A DNA stretch of 64,000 bases, taken from Poa pratensis (lineage: Eukaryota; Streptophyta; Magnoliopsida; Poales; Poaceae). The stretch is from NCBI GenBank assembly GCA_947311845.1, contig CAMZMU010000080.1:17788911-17852910 (forward strand), read 5' to 3'. The notes below the pieces were generated by a model. That model saw only the letters and a program-made list of their open reading frames with translations, searched no databases and was not told the DNA's origin. This document shows, in pieces, positions 23,381 through 36,429 of this stretch; the stretch's first letter is position 1, and every line of letters begins with the position of its first letter. Both the position numbers and the translations under genes were made by a program.

Positions 23381-23782
23381 CTCTTTTAGAGCCCGACCTA
23401 CATGGAGCTCGTTTAAAAAAAAAATCGAAATCGACATTTTTAAGTTTCCATAAATCTTGAAAAAATTCCCGGATGTAGATAACATGCAGATCTACAATCG
23501 TACCAAGTTTCAACTCCAAATTTGAATTATTCTGGCCTAGATCTAAAAGACAAATTTCTGGATCTAAATACCCGGATTCAAAATTTTGAAATCTGTCAGA
23601 ATTTGTCTTTTTTGCACAGCCCAAAATACAACGAATTTGAAGTAAAAACAATTCAGGCTTGTGTGTCTCGAGACTATCTACACCTGTGATTTTTTGCGTG
23701 ATTTTTGGAAACTCAAAAATATGAATTTCGATTTTTTCAAAATAACGAGCTCCATGTAGCTCGGAGCCAAAAGTCCACTCTC
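23381..23782. mobile_element. Foldback MITE between 17-base direct repeats
   Basis: Arms share CTACATGGAGCTCG and its complement, then AAATCGAAAT / ATTTCGATTTTTT and AGTTTCCA / TGGAAACT. GTGTATGTATCGAAAAC occurs at 23364-23380 and 23783-23799. The ends resemble other TTTGGCTCC elements (Mutator type), but a 17-base direct repeat is longer than the usual 9. Confidence 0.65.
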
Positions 23783-23879
23783 GTGTATGTATCGAAAACA
23801 TAATTACATATACTCTGTGAAGAAATGGAGGAAGCAGTAAAACAAAACTGATTGGGCCAGGCCCATGTGCGTCATGACG

Positions 23880-24612
23880 TAAAAAAAAATGGAGGCGCAC
23901 GATGCACGCAGCACGCGAGACACACCTTTCCCTCTTGATCCCCTTTCTCTCTCTCTCGCTCCCTGCCTCTATGGCCGCCGACGTCGCCTCCTGCTTCTCC
24001 GGCAGGCGATGGCCAGCTCCGGCGCTGCTGCCTGCTGGTTTCGGTCCGCCTCGACACCCTAAACCGATTCCCCGCCGCCGATTTGTTCCTCCATGCCCGC
24101 ACGCAACTGCGAGGCTAACCCTAGCCGCCATGGCTTGGGTCGCCGGCGCGGCTCCGGGGCCCCCGCTCCTCTAGATGCTCTTCATCGGCGTCATAAACTC
24201 CCTCTTTGAGCCCCTGATCGATTACGTCGCCTCGGCCTCCCCTTGGACCCTGCTCTGCTCGGCTCCCCGGTGTGCGATGGTGGTGAACTGCAGCTGCAAC
24301 CTCGGTGAAGGTCGGCTGCTTGGTGTTCGAGCAAATGCCGCGCCCAGGTGAAGGTGGCGAGGAACTCGCGGTGGCACCGAAGCATGTGTCGGCATGTCGA
24401 GGAGGCGGCATCACGAGCAAGGAGGCAGCAGATGCATCTTCTCTCGACGCAACTTCTGGCGCCCATCCCCATCACCAACGGCAACGCCAACCACCTGAGC
24501 TTTCTTCTCTGACTGCCACAGACTATTCCAGCGGCTTGTACTCAGGTCAGTTACCAGCTAGTATAAACTTGCAATTTTATCTTCTGTTTTCGACTTGGAC
24601 CATCGAATGATT
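23880..24612 (+). other. Exon-like GC-rich block, possible 5' part of a broken gene
   Basis: A CT-rich leader (CTCTCTCTCTCGCTCCC), an ACCCTAAACC-type stretch, then open frames such as MAADVASCFSGRRWPAPALLP at 23972 and a second GC-rich stretch to about 24540 ending near a CAGGT site. No domain recognised. It could belong with the FAR1-like exon at 36327, with two LTR elements inserted between (speculative). Confidence 0.35.
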
Positions 24613-24735
24613 CATTAACTTTGTTGACTTGTGAGTTGTACTTGCACTGGATTTGACATGGAGTAGACTAGTAGATATTGAAACTTGCTTCAGTGCTCGA
24701 ATCATCTGAAGCTACTTAAGAGGTTGCTGGAAAAT

Positions 24736-27700
24736 TGTAACAGCCCAAAGTTGAGAACCTAAAAACCTGTGTATTTTTTTCCACTTTTGTGTTCCATGCA
24801 TCATGGCATCCATGCATCATGTTGTTGCTAGGGAATTGTTGCTAGGGAATTGTTGCTAGGGAATTGTGCTGGGTTAGGGAATTGTTGTTGGGTTGGCAAC
24901 ATTTAAAAACAAAATGCCAAACTTGCTCTAACAAATTTCATTATAAATGAAAGCACTCAAACTTGCAAAACAAAATTACTTTGACATCTTATATTTGTCA
25001 AGGAAGTTTCAAGAGTTCAAAATAATATTTTGCACTTGCTTTAAAATTCCAAAGTACTATCATTTTGGTTTTAGCAAAATGCCTTAATTGAACCCTATGA
25101 ACAGAAGTGGTACAAAACATTTTATTTTGAGAAACCAAAATTTGTGGAGCTTCTACAGGCTAAGGCGAGCCTCCCCAAATTTTGCCATATTTTTCTAAAA
25201 TGATTTAGTGCCTTAATTAAATCTAGAAAGGTGCTGCTGTTTTTCTTTTAAAGGAAAAGGACTTGTCTGTGATAGAAACAAAAGTTCCAGGGTTTTTTTG
25301 CAAATCGACGTCGTCTCTCTCCTCCCGCGCACTGGCGCCATGCCGTGCCGCGCCCTGCCGCACGCCGCGCCGGGGGCCCCCTCTCCTCTGCCTCTCCCCT
25401 GCAAGGAGCAAGCACACCACGAGCCACGCTGCTCCCCACCCCTCAACCACCTGCTCCCCTGCTTCCTCTCCCTCTGTTTTCCTCTCCATGGCCGAGGCGC
25501 CTCTCGAGCCCGTCGTGCTCGTCGCCGCCGTGTGAGAGCTCCCGAAGCAAATCGACGAGCACCTGCACCTCCGCCGCGTCCCCTTCTCCTTCTCCGCCCG
25601 AGGAATCGAGGCGGGAGGCCGTGAAACGACGCCGCCATCTCCGTTTCCCCGCGCGGCCGTCCGAGCACCGCCGCGGCTTCGCCGGACGAATTCGTCGCCG
25701 TCCGTCCACCTCCGCCCGTGCTGAGCACCCCCAGGAGTCGAGGGTGAGCACCACGTACTTCTGGACCTCTTCTCTCTCTCCCTCTAGCCGTAGCTCGTTG
25801 TCGCAGTTGCCGCGCGCGCCGCAGCGCAGCTCGAGTCTCCGCATCGGATTTTCCGAAAATGGAAAATTCGGATATTCCGAAGTGTTCCAGTGCGGGAAGG
25901 ATTTTAGTCCTTAGCAAAATTTGAGACTTCTGTTCCCATCGGATAATCCGATTGTGTAATTTTCGGATATTCTGAAAATTAGCAGTACCCCAGAATACTG
26001 TTTAAACTTCGGTCCTTAGCCAAATTTCCGTCCATCTCCGGCGATCGGATATTCCGAGATCGATAAAAATCGGAATTTCCGAATAAACTCAGTACGTGAT
26101 GATGCTTTGTTCTTGGTCCATCGGATTTTCCGAGTAAGATAAAATCGGATAATCCGATTTTGTTCAATAACTTAATGAATTCCAGTTTCTCTCTCTCTTC
26201 CAAATGTTGGGTACTTAATTGTTGGTAGTTAAAAATAACTTATTAAAAGGACATATTTAAAAGAGGAATTTTAAGAATGCAATAACTTTTATTTGGTTAA
26301 TCAGAAAATTGTGTGTAAAATACCAAAATGCCAAGAAAAGCATGAACTATCTAAAATCATCTATACCCTGCATCTCTCACATGCTCATGTCATATCATCA
26401 GCAAGTTAACCTTAGGGTTTCATCTACCTTAATCGACAAGTAACGATGATTCATGACCTAACTCCACGGTATATTCGAGATGCGCCCCTCTAAGCATCCG
26501 AACTCTGTTTAATTTGAATAGTTGAATCATCCTCGTCTCGGGGATTTAAAATGTCATGTCATCATGTGTTTGCGCATTGCATTTGTTAAAGCATGTGTGG
26601 TGATTGATTGCTCTTCTGTTGTTATGCTTCGATAGATCAAGCAGCCGGGGTTACGCCTCAATACCCCGAAGATCCGTACTACCCGCACGTTCAACAAGGC
26701 AAGCGTAATCCCCCCTCTGAGCATGTCTTATCCTATTTTCCGCAAATATTTTCTCCACTATAATATTGCATGCGGTTCCAAATGTCAATTTGTTTTGGAT
26801 AGAGTATCCTATAGTTGCATTAAATTTCCGATGCCATTACCTGTTTCCCCTCCTATTATCCATAGGTTTGTATTGTGGCCTGAGATGCTTAACTATGCAA
26901 TGTTGATGCTTAGCCATGCTTAGTTAAATGTTCATTCGTCCGATGGATATGTCATGGGGGAAACTTATGTTGAACTGTTCAGTTGATGGTGGAGGATTGT
27001 GGTAACAGGTAATAAGATGCTTAAAGGTGGGGATGAGAGGCCACCGTGGTTGTGGTGTTTTGTCTTGTTCCTGCCGCCTAGGTGCGAGTTCTCCCCTTCG
27101 AGCCATGACCGAGCGTGCACCCATGCGTGAGGCCTATGCAATTGCAGGAACCCTCATAGACTAAATAACTCGGGTGAGCCTAGCCAGGGTCCTCTAGTTC
27201 GAGCTTCCATTTTTGCGCGTGCGTGATGATGGTGGTTGAGAATGGGATGTGGATTGTGGTGTTAGGAAAATAAGTGACCGCGGGGCTGGGTGTTGGAGGC
27301 ACGGAACTTGCCCTACCGCCACTGATAATCCTGGAAAGTCTCAAACGAGGGAGAAGTCGACACCGCTCCCACCCAGCCGGCTTTCCATGGAAGAGAGCTA
27401 ATGCGCACGCAATGGGCCAGACGGTACGCATGGTAAACATTGTACACCCCTGCAGGGTAAATCTTTTCGAAAAGCCGTGTCCACGGTTATGGACGACTTG
27501 GTGACGGATTCAGAAATCATAGAATAACTTTAACGGAATGATTAAAAACTGAGTACTAAAAGGTACTACTCAAGAATGCAAGGTGAGCTTCCTCGAGGGT
27601 GATTCGGGGAGGTGCCTTTGTATCACAGGTACAGTGGTGGTGGTTGATGTTGAGAGAGGTGATCAAAGAAAAGAGTTACTTCTTACCTCTTTTAAAAATA

Positions 27701-28339
27701 CTCTGATTAGTCGATGCCATGGAGTTGTGTTTTGTTAAATAAAATCAGCTTTATGCAAAACAGGCATAAAACTTTGAAAGCCTCATCGAGCTAAAGCTCT
27801 ATATTTAATCTTGCGAGTTCGTCGAACTCAACGTCGTTTGTTTTGTTTCAGAGGAGGACTTCACCGACCTCAAAGGTGGGTTCTTTGTGGACGTCGACGA
27901 GTAGTCTGGGGTTCGCAGGCGGCAGCTTGGGACATACCGGAACAGCTGGCGCTGAATGTTTATCTGTAGGCCTCTTAGGCCATATTTTGGATCTTGTTGT
28001 TTAGAACAACTTAATTCGCTTCCGCTTGTTGTAATGTTGGGTCTGTGACCCCTGGTAGTAATTTGCTATCTTTCTCTATTATAAGAGTTGAACTATAATG
28101 ATTTGTGTCGTAGAGTCTGTGATGTGCCAGTTGTTCCACAAGTTTTGATCTCTCTATTATACATTGAGGGTTGTGCCTGTGTTAAGGCTTCAATCAGGGT
28201 GTTGCGTTACCGGTGATCAATCCCGAGCAACGCCTGCCAAAGGTTTTGGCCGGGGATTGGTAAACCCGTAACCTCCGGTTGTATCGCTTAACCGGTGACA
28301 CACAGCATCACTGAATAGCAGTCGGGTCGGGGCGCCACA
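24736..28339 (+). mobile_element. Solo LTR, 3.6 kb, TSD AAAAT
   Basis: TGTAACAGCCC to GGGGCGCCACA (TG...CA), flanked by AAAAT at 24731-24735 and 28340-28344. There is no internal region or second LTR, so it is a solo LTR left by recombination. It contains a GC-rich stretch (25300-25800) with spurious frames, a cluster of TCGGA...TCCGA palindromes (25840-26165), and a stretch at 27435-27490 also seen in the LTR at 28578. Confidence 0.85.
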
Positions 28340-28577
28340 AAAATATACTAAGACTTGGATTGTAAGCTTGGTTAAGTGTATGGAATATGGACTGTTTAGA
28401 AACATGAATTATTGTGTTCAATGGGTTGAGTGAAACTGTTATTAGGTGGCCTCTTCTTTTAGTTGCATTAGTGTCACAACACCTCATCTCATAATATTTT
28501 TCAAACTGGTGTAGAGAGACCCCTAATTGATGCTCCCTCCGTCCCTAAGGTGGCATCCTTGTTTTGGTTGAGCTTTC

Positions 28578-31500
28578 TGTAACGCCCCAATTTTGGGAAG
28601 TCAGAAAAACACAGTTTTTAGAGAGCCAAAAATCAGGACCAACAAAAACTTTTTGAAAAGGCTTCACTAATGCTTGTGTTTCACTTCCCATTGCTCTGTT
28701 TGACGATGATTGCTTTCTTGTTTGAGTTAACAACCACCGAAGACACCAACCTTTGAACTCAACTGATTTAGCATATCATTTAATTTTTGGTGATCATGTC
28801 ATGACAAGAAGAATGATCCGTATATCTTCTCCAATCTTATTTTTGGCCAAACTCTTTCTCAATGATGTCTGATTTTATCAACCAACCAAAGACCTACTAT
28901 TTGAGAAAGCAAAAGTATTCCAAAAATTTAAGTGTTTCCAAAACTATGGAGATCTATATATTATCTCCTACTTATTCTATACCTTGATATTTTGCAAATA
29001 TCAAAATCTCTTATTTTAAAACTCCTATTTTCATCTCCCTTTGGGAATAATGCAAGTAGGAAATATAATATCTCAAATATTTTTTTTCAAAGGAGTCATT
29101 TACTAAAAATCACTTCTGTGATCCATATTATATACCCTCTCATCTCAATTCAAAAATATTTATTTTGGAAGCATTTTCTTATTTATTATAATTTATTTTC
29201 CAAAAGGCCAAGAATGGATTTTAAAATATTTTGTGAATAAAAGTATTTACAAAATTCTTAGCAAAATTACCCAACATTCCTATGGTCGTATGTGACCCTT
29301 TTATGCAAAAATATTTGCTTGTATTATTCAAAATCTTGAAGAAAACTTGGCAAAATCTTCTCTGGACCTATCTTCTTTTCTGTTATTGTTTAGCCTTTTG
29401 GCATTTTTGTTTTAACACTCACACTTGATCTTTTTGGCAATGCACCAGAACCCCATCCATCCTTGACATCTTGTCTATCATCCTAATGTTTTTTTAAGCT
29501 TTTCATAGTTTAAACATCCTTATTCCAGGATGGTTTTGATGCCACCATAATAATAGGTGCTGGAGACTGTTATAACATTCAGTTTTAACCAGCATGAACC
29601 AGTGCTCAAATCATTTTTGTTATATGATTAAAAATGTGTTTCTCAATCTTTGGAGTATGTACTTAAAGTACCTGCCCTTCTCAAAAAATTTCGAGCACAT
29701 TGGAGCCATTAGTTCGTCTGAAACTTTGGGCACAAAGTAACACTTTTTCGGGACTTAGAAATTTCACTAAGTCTGGATTTCTGAATTTTCTGCATCTTGC
29801 TGAAAACTGCAGTTCGGCCAAATTCAAATGGGTTCAAAACGTGGTTCAAAACTCACCCAAAACTCCACCTAACCTGAACCCTTGCTAACCTATCTACCCT
29901 TGTACAGTTTGGGCACTTGTGGTGTTCTAAGAGGGAGTACACGAGCATGCCAGCTCGGTGTCCACCGTGAACACCACACACTCGACCCGCACGCACACAC
30001 GACCTTGGCCTCGCCAACCCTGTCACGGCGCACCGCACGCACCACTGCACCGTATCCCCGAAACCCCGGGCATGCGCGAGGACCGTGTTGTCCTAACCAA
30101 GCACGTCCACCTCGGGAACCCATGGAGAGGAGCAGCACTCTCTCTCTCTCCCTCATCACCCTGTCTAAGAGGCGAGCCAGTGGCTGCCCTCGACGCTCTG
30201 CACCACCTGGACTTAATAAACTCTCAAAATGGTGTTTTCTGCCTTTTATAAATGATAAAACAATTGTTTGGTCCTTTGTGAAAATGTTGTTTTTGTTGTT
30301 GTGAATTGTTTTGGTGTTGTAGCTCACCAAATAAAGTTACTTTTAGTATGTTAGTACTGTTAGTGGCAGGTGTTAGGTTTGATTTGAGTTAAGCATGTGT
30401 TGTTAAGTGGTGATTGAAAAGCTTAGCACTTGTTTGATTATGTTGGTATTGTCTAATAAACTTTATGAGCTAAATAACCACTTTCAACTAAGAATGTTAA
30501 CCACTGGTTGTTTAAACTTGCTAGTAATGCTTAGTCTTGCAAGTTAGCAGTAATCCCTAAAAATTGTCTAATCACTACTTTAACCCTTTTTGAGGAAAAA
30601 TAAGTGGTGATGTTGTTGCCAAACTTGTTTGGTAGATGTTAGTCATGCACCTTGATTGTTGTTTGTCGTAATTGCTTGATATCTTGAGTGTGCCTTGCTG
30701 TATGATTGATTGTGTTCTTTTTATTTTGCGACGCTAGACATTAACGCTACCGAGTGGCCGATGAAGAGGATTTATCTGCAAAGTATGGGAATTCATTTAT
30801 ATCGATCAACAAGAAGAAGTCCAGGGACATATTGCTGAGCCAGGCAAGCCACCTCACCACCCTACTGAAATCCTATTATTTCTACAAAGCATGTTTTGTT
30901 TTCAAAATAAATTAATGCATGCTTTATTTCTTTTGTGGCATTTTGCCACCCCAAAACTATTTTTACAAAATATTGCTTAGCCAAAGATATCCACTAGTAT
31001 ATAATAGGTTTTATAAGAATAAGTCTTTACTTGAGAAGTCTTCTACTGAAGGCGCTATCAAGAAAATTATATTTTCTAGTAGTATATACTTATAATCTTA
31101 TCTCAAAACTATAGGATGGGAGCCTGGTTTTGATGAAATGTTTTCGGAAGAAAACCCGAGTTGCTGGGAGCAATCGGCGAGAAAGTGTTTTATAAAACCC
31201 GAGTTGCTGGGAGCAATCGGAGATGTTTACGAAAACCCGAGTTGCTGGGAGCAATCGGAAGTGATTACGAAAACCCGAGCTGCTGGGAGCAGTCGGAGGT
31301 GGAGATGATTTTTGAAAACAAAGTACAGCCCTAGCGGCTCGCCCGAACAATTAACCCGTACAACCACATTACCTCAAAATGGGCACGGGGCTTAGCGGAA
31401 GCTTGTTGGTGTTAGTATTCGAATACTCCTCAATTGGCTAGAAGGGGTTAGAGTCCCCGGAACCGAATGCTGGATATGGGCATACAAAGTGTGGACTTCG

Positions 31501-32601
31501 TGTGCCACCGGGAAGCAACGGTGGGTCTCCTGTCATGGCGGTGTGAGACTAGGGGAAACCGGATCGATACGGCTAGCTCACTCGGTGCCGGGGAGAACAA
31601 ACCCACTCGAAGAGGATATTCTTATACTAGCACTGACATAGTGGAAGTTAGGATCGGCCGTCTGATGTGTGCATGCTGTCTCGTACAGTCCGTGGTTGAT
31701 CCACGGCAGACCATCCGAATCTTGTGGTGAAAGTGTACCACCTCTGCAGAGTGTAAATCTATTCGAATAGCCGAGTCCTCGGTCATGGACGGTTGGAAAG
31801 GCCCCGATCTAGGCGTATGGGCATTTTATGTTTTGAAAAGAAACTGTTTTGGCAAAGAAAAGGAGGCATCAAGGAGGTACCTGGGAGGTACGGATTTTGG
31901 GAGAAGATGGTTGGTCTCGGGGAGTCAACCAGTCGGAACCCGGAAAGGAAAAAGGGGCATCCCTATCCTAGTGTTTTGAAAAAGTTTTACAAAAGTGTTT
32001 TCAAACGTGGAAATGGTTTTCTGCCATTTCTAAAAGAAGGAGAATTATATCTCCAAATGCCTTTTTCAACAAAGATATAGAGATGTTGTATTCTCTATGT
32101 CTAAAAGCATCGTTTGCGAAAATTAAGCCCTATAGTCATATATAGCAGCTATCCCAGTTTTCGAAAACGCTTTTATTGCATTACCATGAAAACTTAAGCC
32201 TGGTGGTGGTCTTGCGAGTACGTAATTGTACTCATGGCTGTGTCCCTGGATATTCCAATGTCCAGATTTCAACGAGAGATGTACGACGAGGAGGAGGAGT
32301 ACGCCGACGACTACGCCAACTGAGTGTCACCGGTCAACTGCTCTGTGGAATGCGTCCGGTTGTGACGAGGGCCGACGCTAGCCGAAAGCTTCCGCTATAT
32401 CGTAGTTAATTCCGTCCTGCGTGACGATGGTTGCAGGCTTGGTCGTGTGACCACCATTTATGTAAGTCTTGTACATCGAGTTGGATGATGTAACTCTGTA
32501 TACCATGTTGGTTATGTGATCGCGATGCACTGATCATTGGGATCGTGATCTGTTTACATAACGTGGGCACCTCGGACTGGTAAATCTGAGGGGTCCTTAC
32601 A
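28578..32601 (+). repeat. 5' LTR of element B (4.0 kb)
   Basis: TGTAACGCC to GGTCCTTACA. Contains four copies of an AAAACCCGAG-TGCTGGGAGCA-TCGG unit (about 31153-31300, period about 50) and the stretch TCTGCAGAGTGTAAATCTATT shared in form with the solo LTR. Frames such as 29882-30304 show no domain. Confidence 0.85.
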
Positions 32602-34674
32602 GACTTGGTATCAGAGCCATCGTTGACCTTAGGAGACCTTAGTTAGCGTGGTCGTTAGCTTAGGAAGGAAATATTTTGCTAAAACTATTTCTACAGAAAT
32701 CTATTTTCTTCAAGGTAAGCCTAGTATGGTTTCCACTCCTCACCTATTCTCAAAAATTTCTTGATCTTACCTTTCTAATTTCAAGTATTTCAAAAGAGTT
32801 TTCTCTACTCTCTTGTCCCTATTCAAAACTTGTTTACGCTTGACGATGGACCCAAGTGAGACCTAAGTAGCTAGAGCCAAGACGGAGACAAGAGTCCTCA
32901 GATGCATAGTCCACAAGACCAAAATCGTCGATGACAGCAAAGCCAGGACCTCCAAATACCTCGGATGTGCAGAATGCAGGACAAGAATGCAAAATCACCT
33001 TCGCTCCCTCGACTCAACCCCAACAATGTTACTCCATCAGCAAACCGGACAATCTCAAACTTTTCGGCAAGAACCCAAGGTGATCAAATGAGGACTTCAG
33101 TAACCATGTGACACCAAACCCCATAGGATGAAGTAGGATATGACCCTTGGTTGGATTACCCGACTATCACGATTGTTGAGTGCCCTTTTGGTACTATAGG
33201 TGTTTCGTGTGCTGTTTTGCTGGTATGCTTTTTGCTTGTGTGTGTCTTGTTTGTGTGTTTGTTGTTGGTGTGTTGTTTTCTGGTATGTTTCACAAGCACG
33301 CCTTGTCGGCAACACATATTAGGCACATACTTCCCTTTTGTTTAAACATCTTTTTGCCTCTACACAAAATACCTTTTTGGCCCTTTAGCGTTAGATGCAT
33401 CGTGATGCATTTCAAAACTTGTTTAGAAAACCTCTCTATAATGTTTTGCCTCTGATCTAAACTTTGGCACGTGAGAGCTTTTAACCGCACCTGATACAGA
33501 AGACCACCCCGAGAAAGCCCATCCCCGTGATGCGACGAGCCTTGCCTAGTTTAATTAACTTTTCGAATTACCAGTATACCATCACTAATTTAGCGTATCT
33601 AACTTTAGAGTAACATCTAACACCAGTGACTTGTTACTAGCTAACCTCCTCGAGACCTACAAACGGCAACAAGGACTCAAAGATCGGCAAGAGCCACTAC
33701 TTTTTGAAGATTTTTGTGAAGCCCTCAAGTCGTGAAGTCCGAAGGAGATCGAGGTCAGCAACAACGAAGACAACCAGCACTGAAGATCGTCTACATCAAG
33801 ATGAACCCCGAAGCAAGAGTCATAAGTGCCTTCTATGCGCCAACTTATTAACTCGACTTGCCCGACTTGAGACTGATAGCATAAGTATCTTAACTAATCT
33901 TCTAGGCTAACTAAGATAGAACCGACCTCTGAAGGATAGTGTGTGGCGTCATGAAGTCAACGAACCAAGGAAGTCTTCATCAACTTGTTCGTCAGCTAAA
34001 CCGAAGGTGGGCACAATAGAAGACATCATATCTAACAAGACGCCAAGAACGACGAAAGGCCCGAAGACTGTTGCTGTTGACAACACACTAAGCAAGTTAG
34101 ACGCCTTTAGTAGCTTGTAGCACCCTTTGACTTTTAGGAAAAACGGAGAGAGTCAAGTCTACGGACCTGACACCCCTGTGAGGCTTGAAAACTGTTGGCG
34201 GATATTTAACTGCTAACCCCTCAAGACGGCAATACCTGGCAAGTGTCTACATCAACCGCAAGCGCCAAGGAGCTACGACCAAGACGAAGATCGCCGTGGT
34301 ACCCAAGAACAACAACATATTGAAGTCGGCAACAACTTATACCTTCAACAGCTACCCTTCAAGGCCCCTTTTTAAGGGGGGAAGACATACGCTAGTTTTA
34401 TTAGGGAGTTTTGGCAAACTATCCTTTACGCCCTAACTCTGGAGTATTTGAAGTCAACTCGACAAGAACGCTGATCAGCATCGACCTTCATGACAGCACC
34501 TTCAGCAGAGACCAAAAGCCTTCCGGAAGAAAATCCGATGACGTTTCGACAAGGACACCTCAGTTGAGAATCGACAGTCCCGGAAGATGAAGGAGCAACA
34601 AACCCACTAACCTTGCACTCTCTTAGTACCCGCTTAGGAATCTCGGGACGAGATTCTTTTAAGGGGGGAAGGTC

Positions 34675-35826
34675 TGTAACGCCCCAATTTTGGGAAGTCA
34701 GAAAAACACAGTTTTTAGAGAGCCAAAAATCAGGACCAACAAAAACTTTTTGAAAAGGCTTCACTAATGCTTGTGTTTCACTTCCCATTGCTCTGTTTGA
34801 CGATGATTGCTTTCTTGTTTGAGTTAACAACCACCGAAGACACCAACCTTTGAACTCAACTGATTTAGCATATCATTTAATTTTTGGTGATCATGTCATG
34901 ACAAGAAGAATGATCCGTATATCTTCTCCAATCTTATTTTTGGCCAAACTCTTTCTCAATGATGTCTGATTTTATCAACCAACCAAAGACCTACTATTTG
35001 AGAAAGCAAAAGTATTCCAAAAATTTAAGTGTTTCCAAAACTACGGAGATCTATATATTATCTCCTACTTATTCTATACCTTGATATTTTGCAAATATCA
35101 AAATCTCTTAGTTTAAAACTCCTATTTTCATCTCCCTTTGGGAATAATGCAAGTAGGAAATATAATATCTCAAATATTTTTTTTCAAAGGAGTCATTTAC
35201 TAAAAATCACTTCTGTGATCCATATTATATACCCTCTCATCTCAATTCAAAAATATTTATTTTGGAAGCATTTTCTTATTTATTATAATTTATTTTCCAA
35301 AAGGCCAAGAATGGATTTTAAAATATTTTGTGAATAAAAGTATTTCCAAAATTCTTAGAAAATTACCCAACATTCCTATGGTCGTATGTGACCCATTTAT
35401 GCAAAAATATTTGCTTGTATTATTCAAAATCTTGAAGAAAACTTGGCAAAATCTTCTCTGGACCTATCTTCTTCTCTGTTATTGTTTAGCCTTTTGGCAT
35501 TTTTGTTTTAACACTCACACTTGATCTTTTTGGCAATGCACCAGAACCCCATCCATCCTTGACATCTTGTCTATCATCCTAATGTTTTGTTAAGCTTTTC
35601 ATAGTTTAAACATCCTTATTCCAGGATGGTTTTGATGCCACCATAATAATAGGTGCTGGAGACTGTTATAACATTCAGTTTTAACCAGAATGAACCAGTG
35701 CTCAAATCATTTTTGTTATATGATTAAAAATGTGTTTCTCAATCTTTGGAGTATGTACTTAAAGTACCTGCCCTTCTCCAAAAATTTCGAGCACATTGGA
35801 GCCATTAGTTCGTCTGAAACTTTGGG
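34675..35826 (+). repeat. Truncated 3' LTR of element B
   Basis: Near-identical to 28578-29729. Similarity ends at 35826, where the copy reads GGGTACTTTT against GGGCACAAAG in the 5' LTR. Confidence 0.85.
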
Positions 35827-36326
35827 TACTTTTGTTAGATACATTTAGAAATACTTGCTGCGTGTTCCTTCTTCTCATGAAAACAAAGTATGTCAGTGAT
35901 TGAGGTACTTGCTGCTACTTGTTTCTTTGGCCTGTGATACATGGGATGTGGATATAAGTTCTGACAAAGCACTGAAATTTTTAGGCGGACAGAAATTGTA
36001 TTCATCCATCAGGGTTAGCTTTGCACTGTAGTCTATAGTACAACTGCATATATCCCTTCGTTTTAAGTTTGCCACTTAATAAATACGTCTCTTTAGACCA
36101 TATTTATGCTCCACTCCGCTTTCAGTTATTCAGAAAACATGAAATGTTGCATCTGCTAAGATTATTAGCTTGAGAAATTCTGTTGTGCCTCTCTAGTGCA
36201 AGAGTCAGATTTGCATATGTGCAGTTAATTTTACATGTCGTTTCATCTTGCACATGAAATTATCTTTTGAATTTGAAACATGATTTATTTGAGTAGTAAC
36301 ATGAAAATTAATTTTCTGATATGCAG

Positions 36327-36425
36327 TTTTCAGAGATGGAGCATGAGGAGCATCAGGAGTACCTCCGCGTGGTTAGCAAGACCTACAGAACCGAGGACGA
36401 AGGATACCCGTTTTATAATGAATAT
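36327..36425 (+). pseudogene. Possible FAR1-type DNA-binding domain exon fragment
   Basis: After a TATGCAG acceptor the reading FSEMEHEEHQEYLRVVSKT continues to TEDEGYPFYNEY. EDEGY-FYNEYA opens the FAR1 domain of FAR-RED IMPAIRED RESPONSE transcription factors, which descend from Mutator transposases. The match stops after NEY, so the exon is cut short. Moderate to low certainty. Confidence 0.4.
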
Positions 36426-36429
36426 TTGA

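Larger units (their letters stand above)
28578..35826 (+). mobile_element. LTR retrotransposon B, non-autonomous, 3' LTR truncated
   Basis: 5' LTR 28578-32601, internal region 32602-34674, partial 3' LTR 34675-35826. TGGTATCAGAGCC (32606-32618) is the initiator-Met primer site; AAGGGGGGAAGG (34661-34672) is the polypurine tract. The 2.07-kb interior has no gag or pol domain and is broken by stops, so it depends on other elements. The LTR copies differ by roughly ten changes by eye over 1150 bases, so insertion was recent. The 3' LTR stops after CTTTGGG and the remaining 2.87 kb of it is missing. Confidence 0.85.

Noticed and set aside
25213..25917. Arg/Gly-rich frames in the solo LTR
   Set aside because: GC-rich LTR sequence open on both strands; no domain.
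29725..35832. End of element B's LTR at 29731 with CTTT as target duplication
   Set aside because: The primer site TGGTATCAGAGCC at 32606 directly after TTACA fixes the 5' LTR end at 32601; the CTTT match is only four bases.
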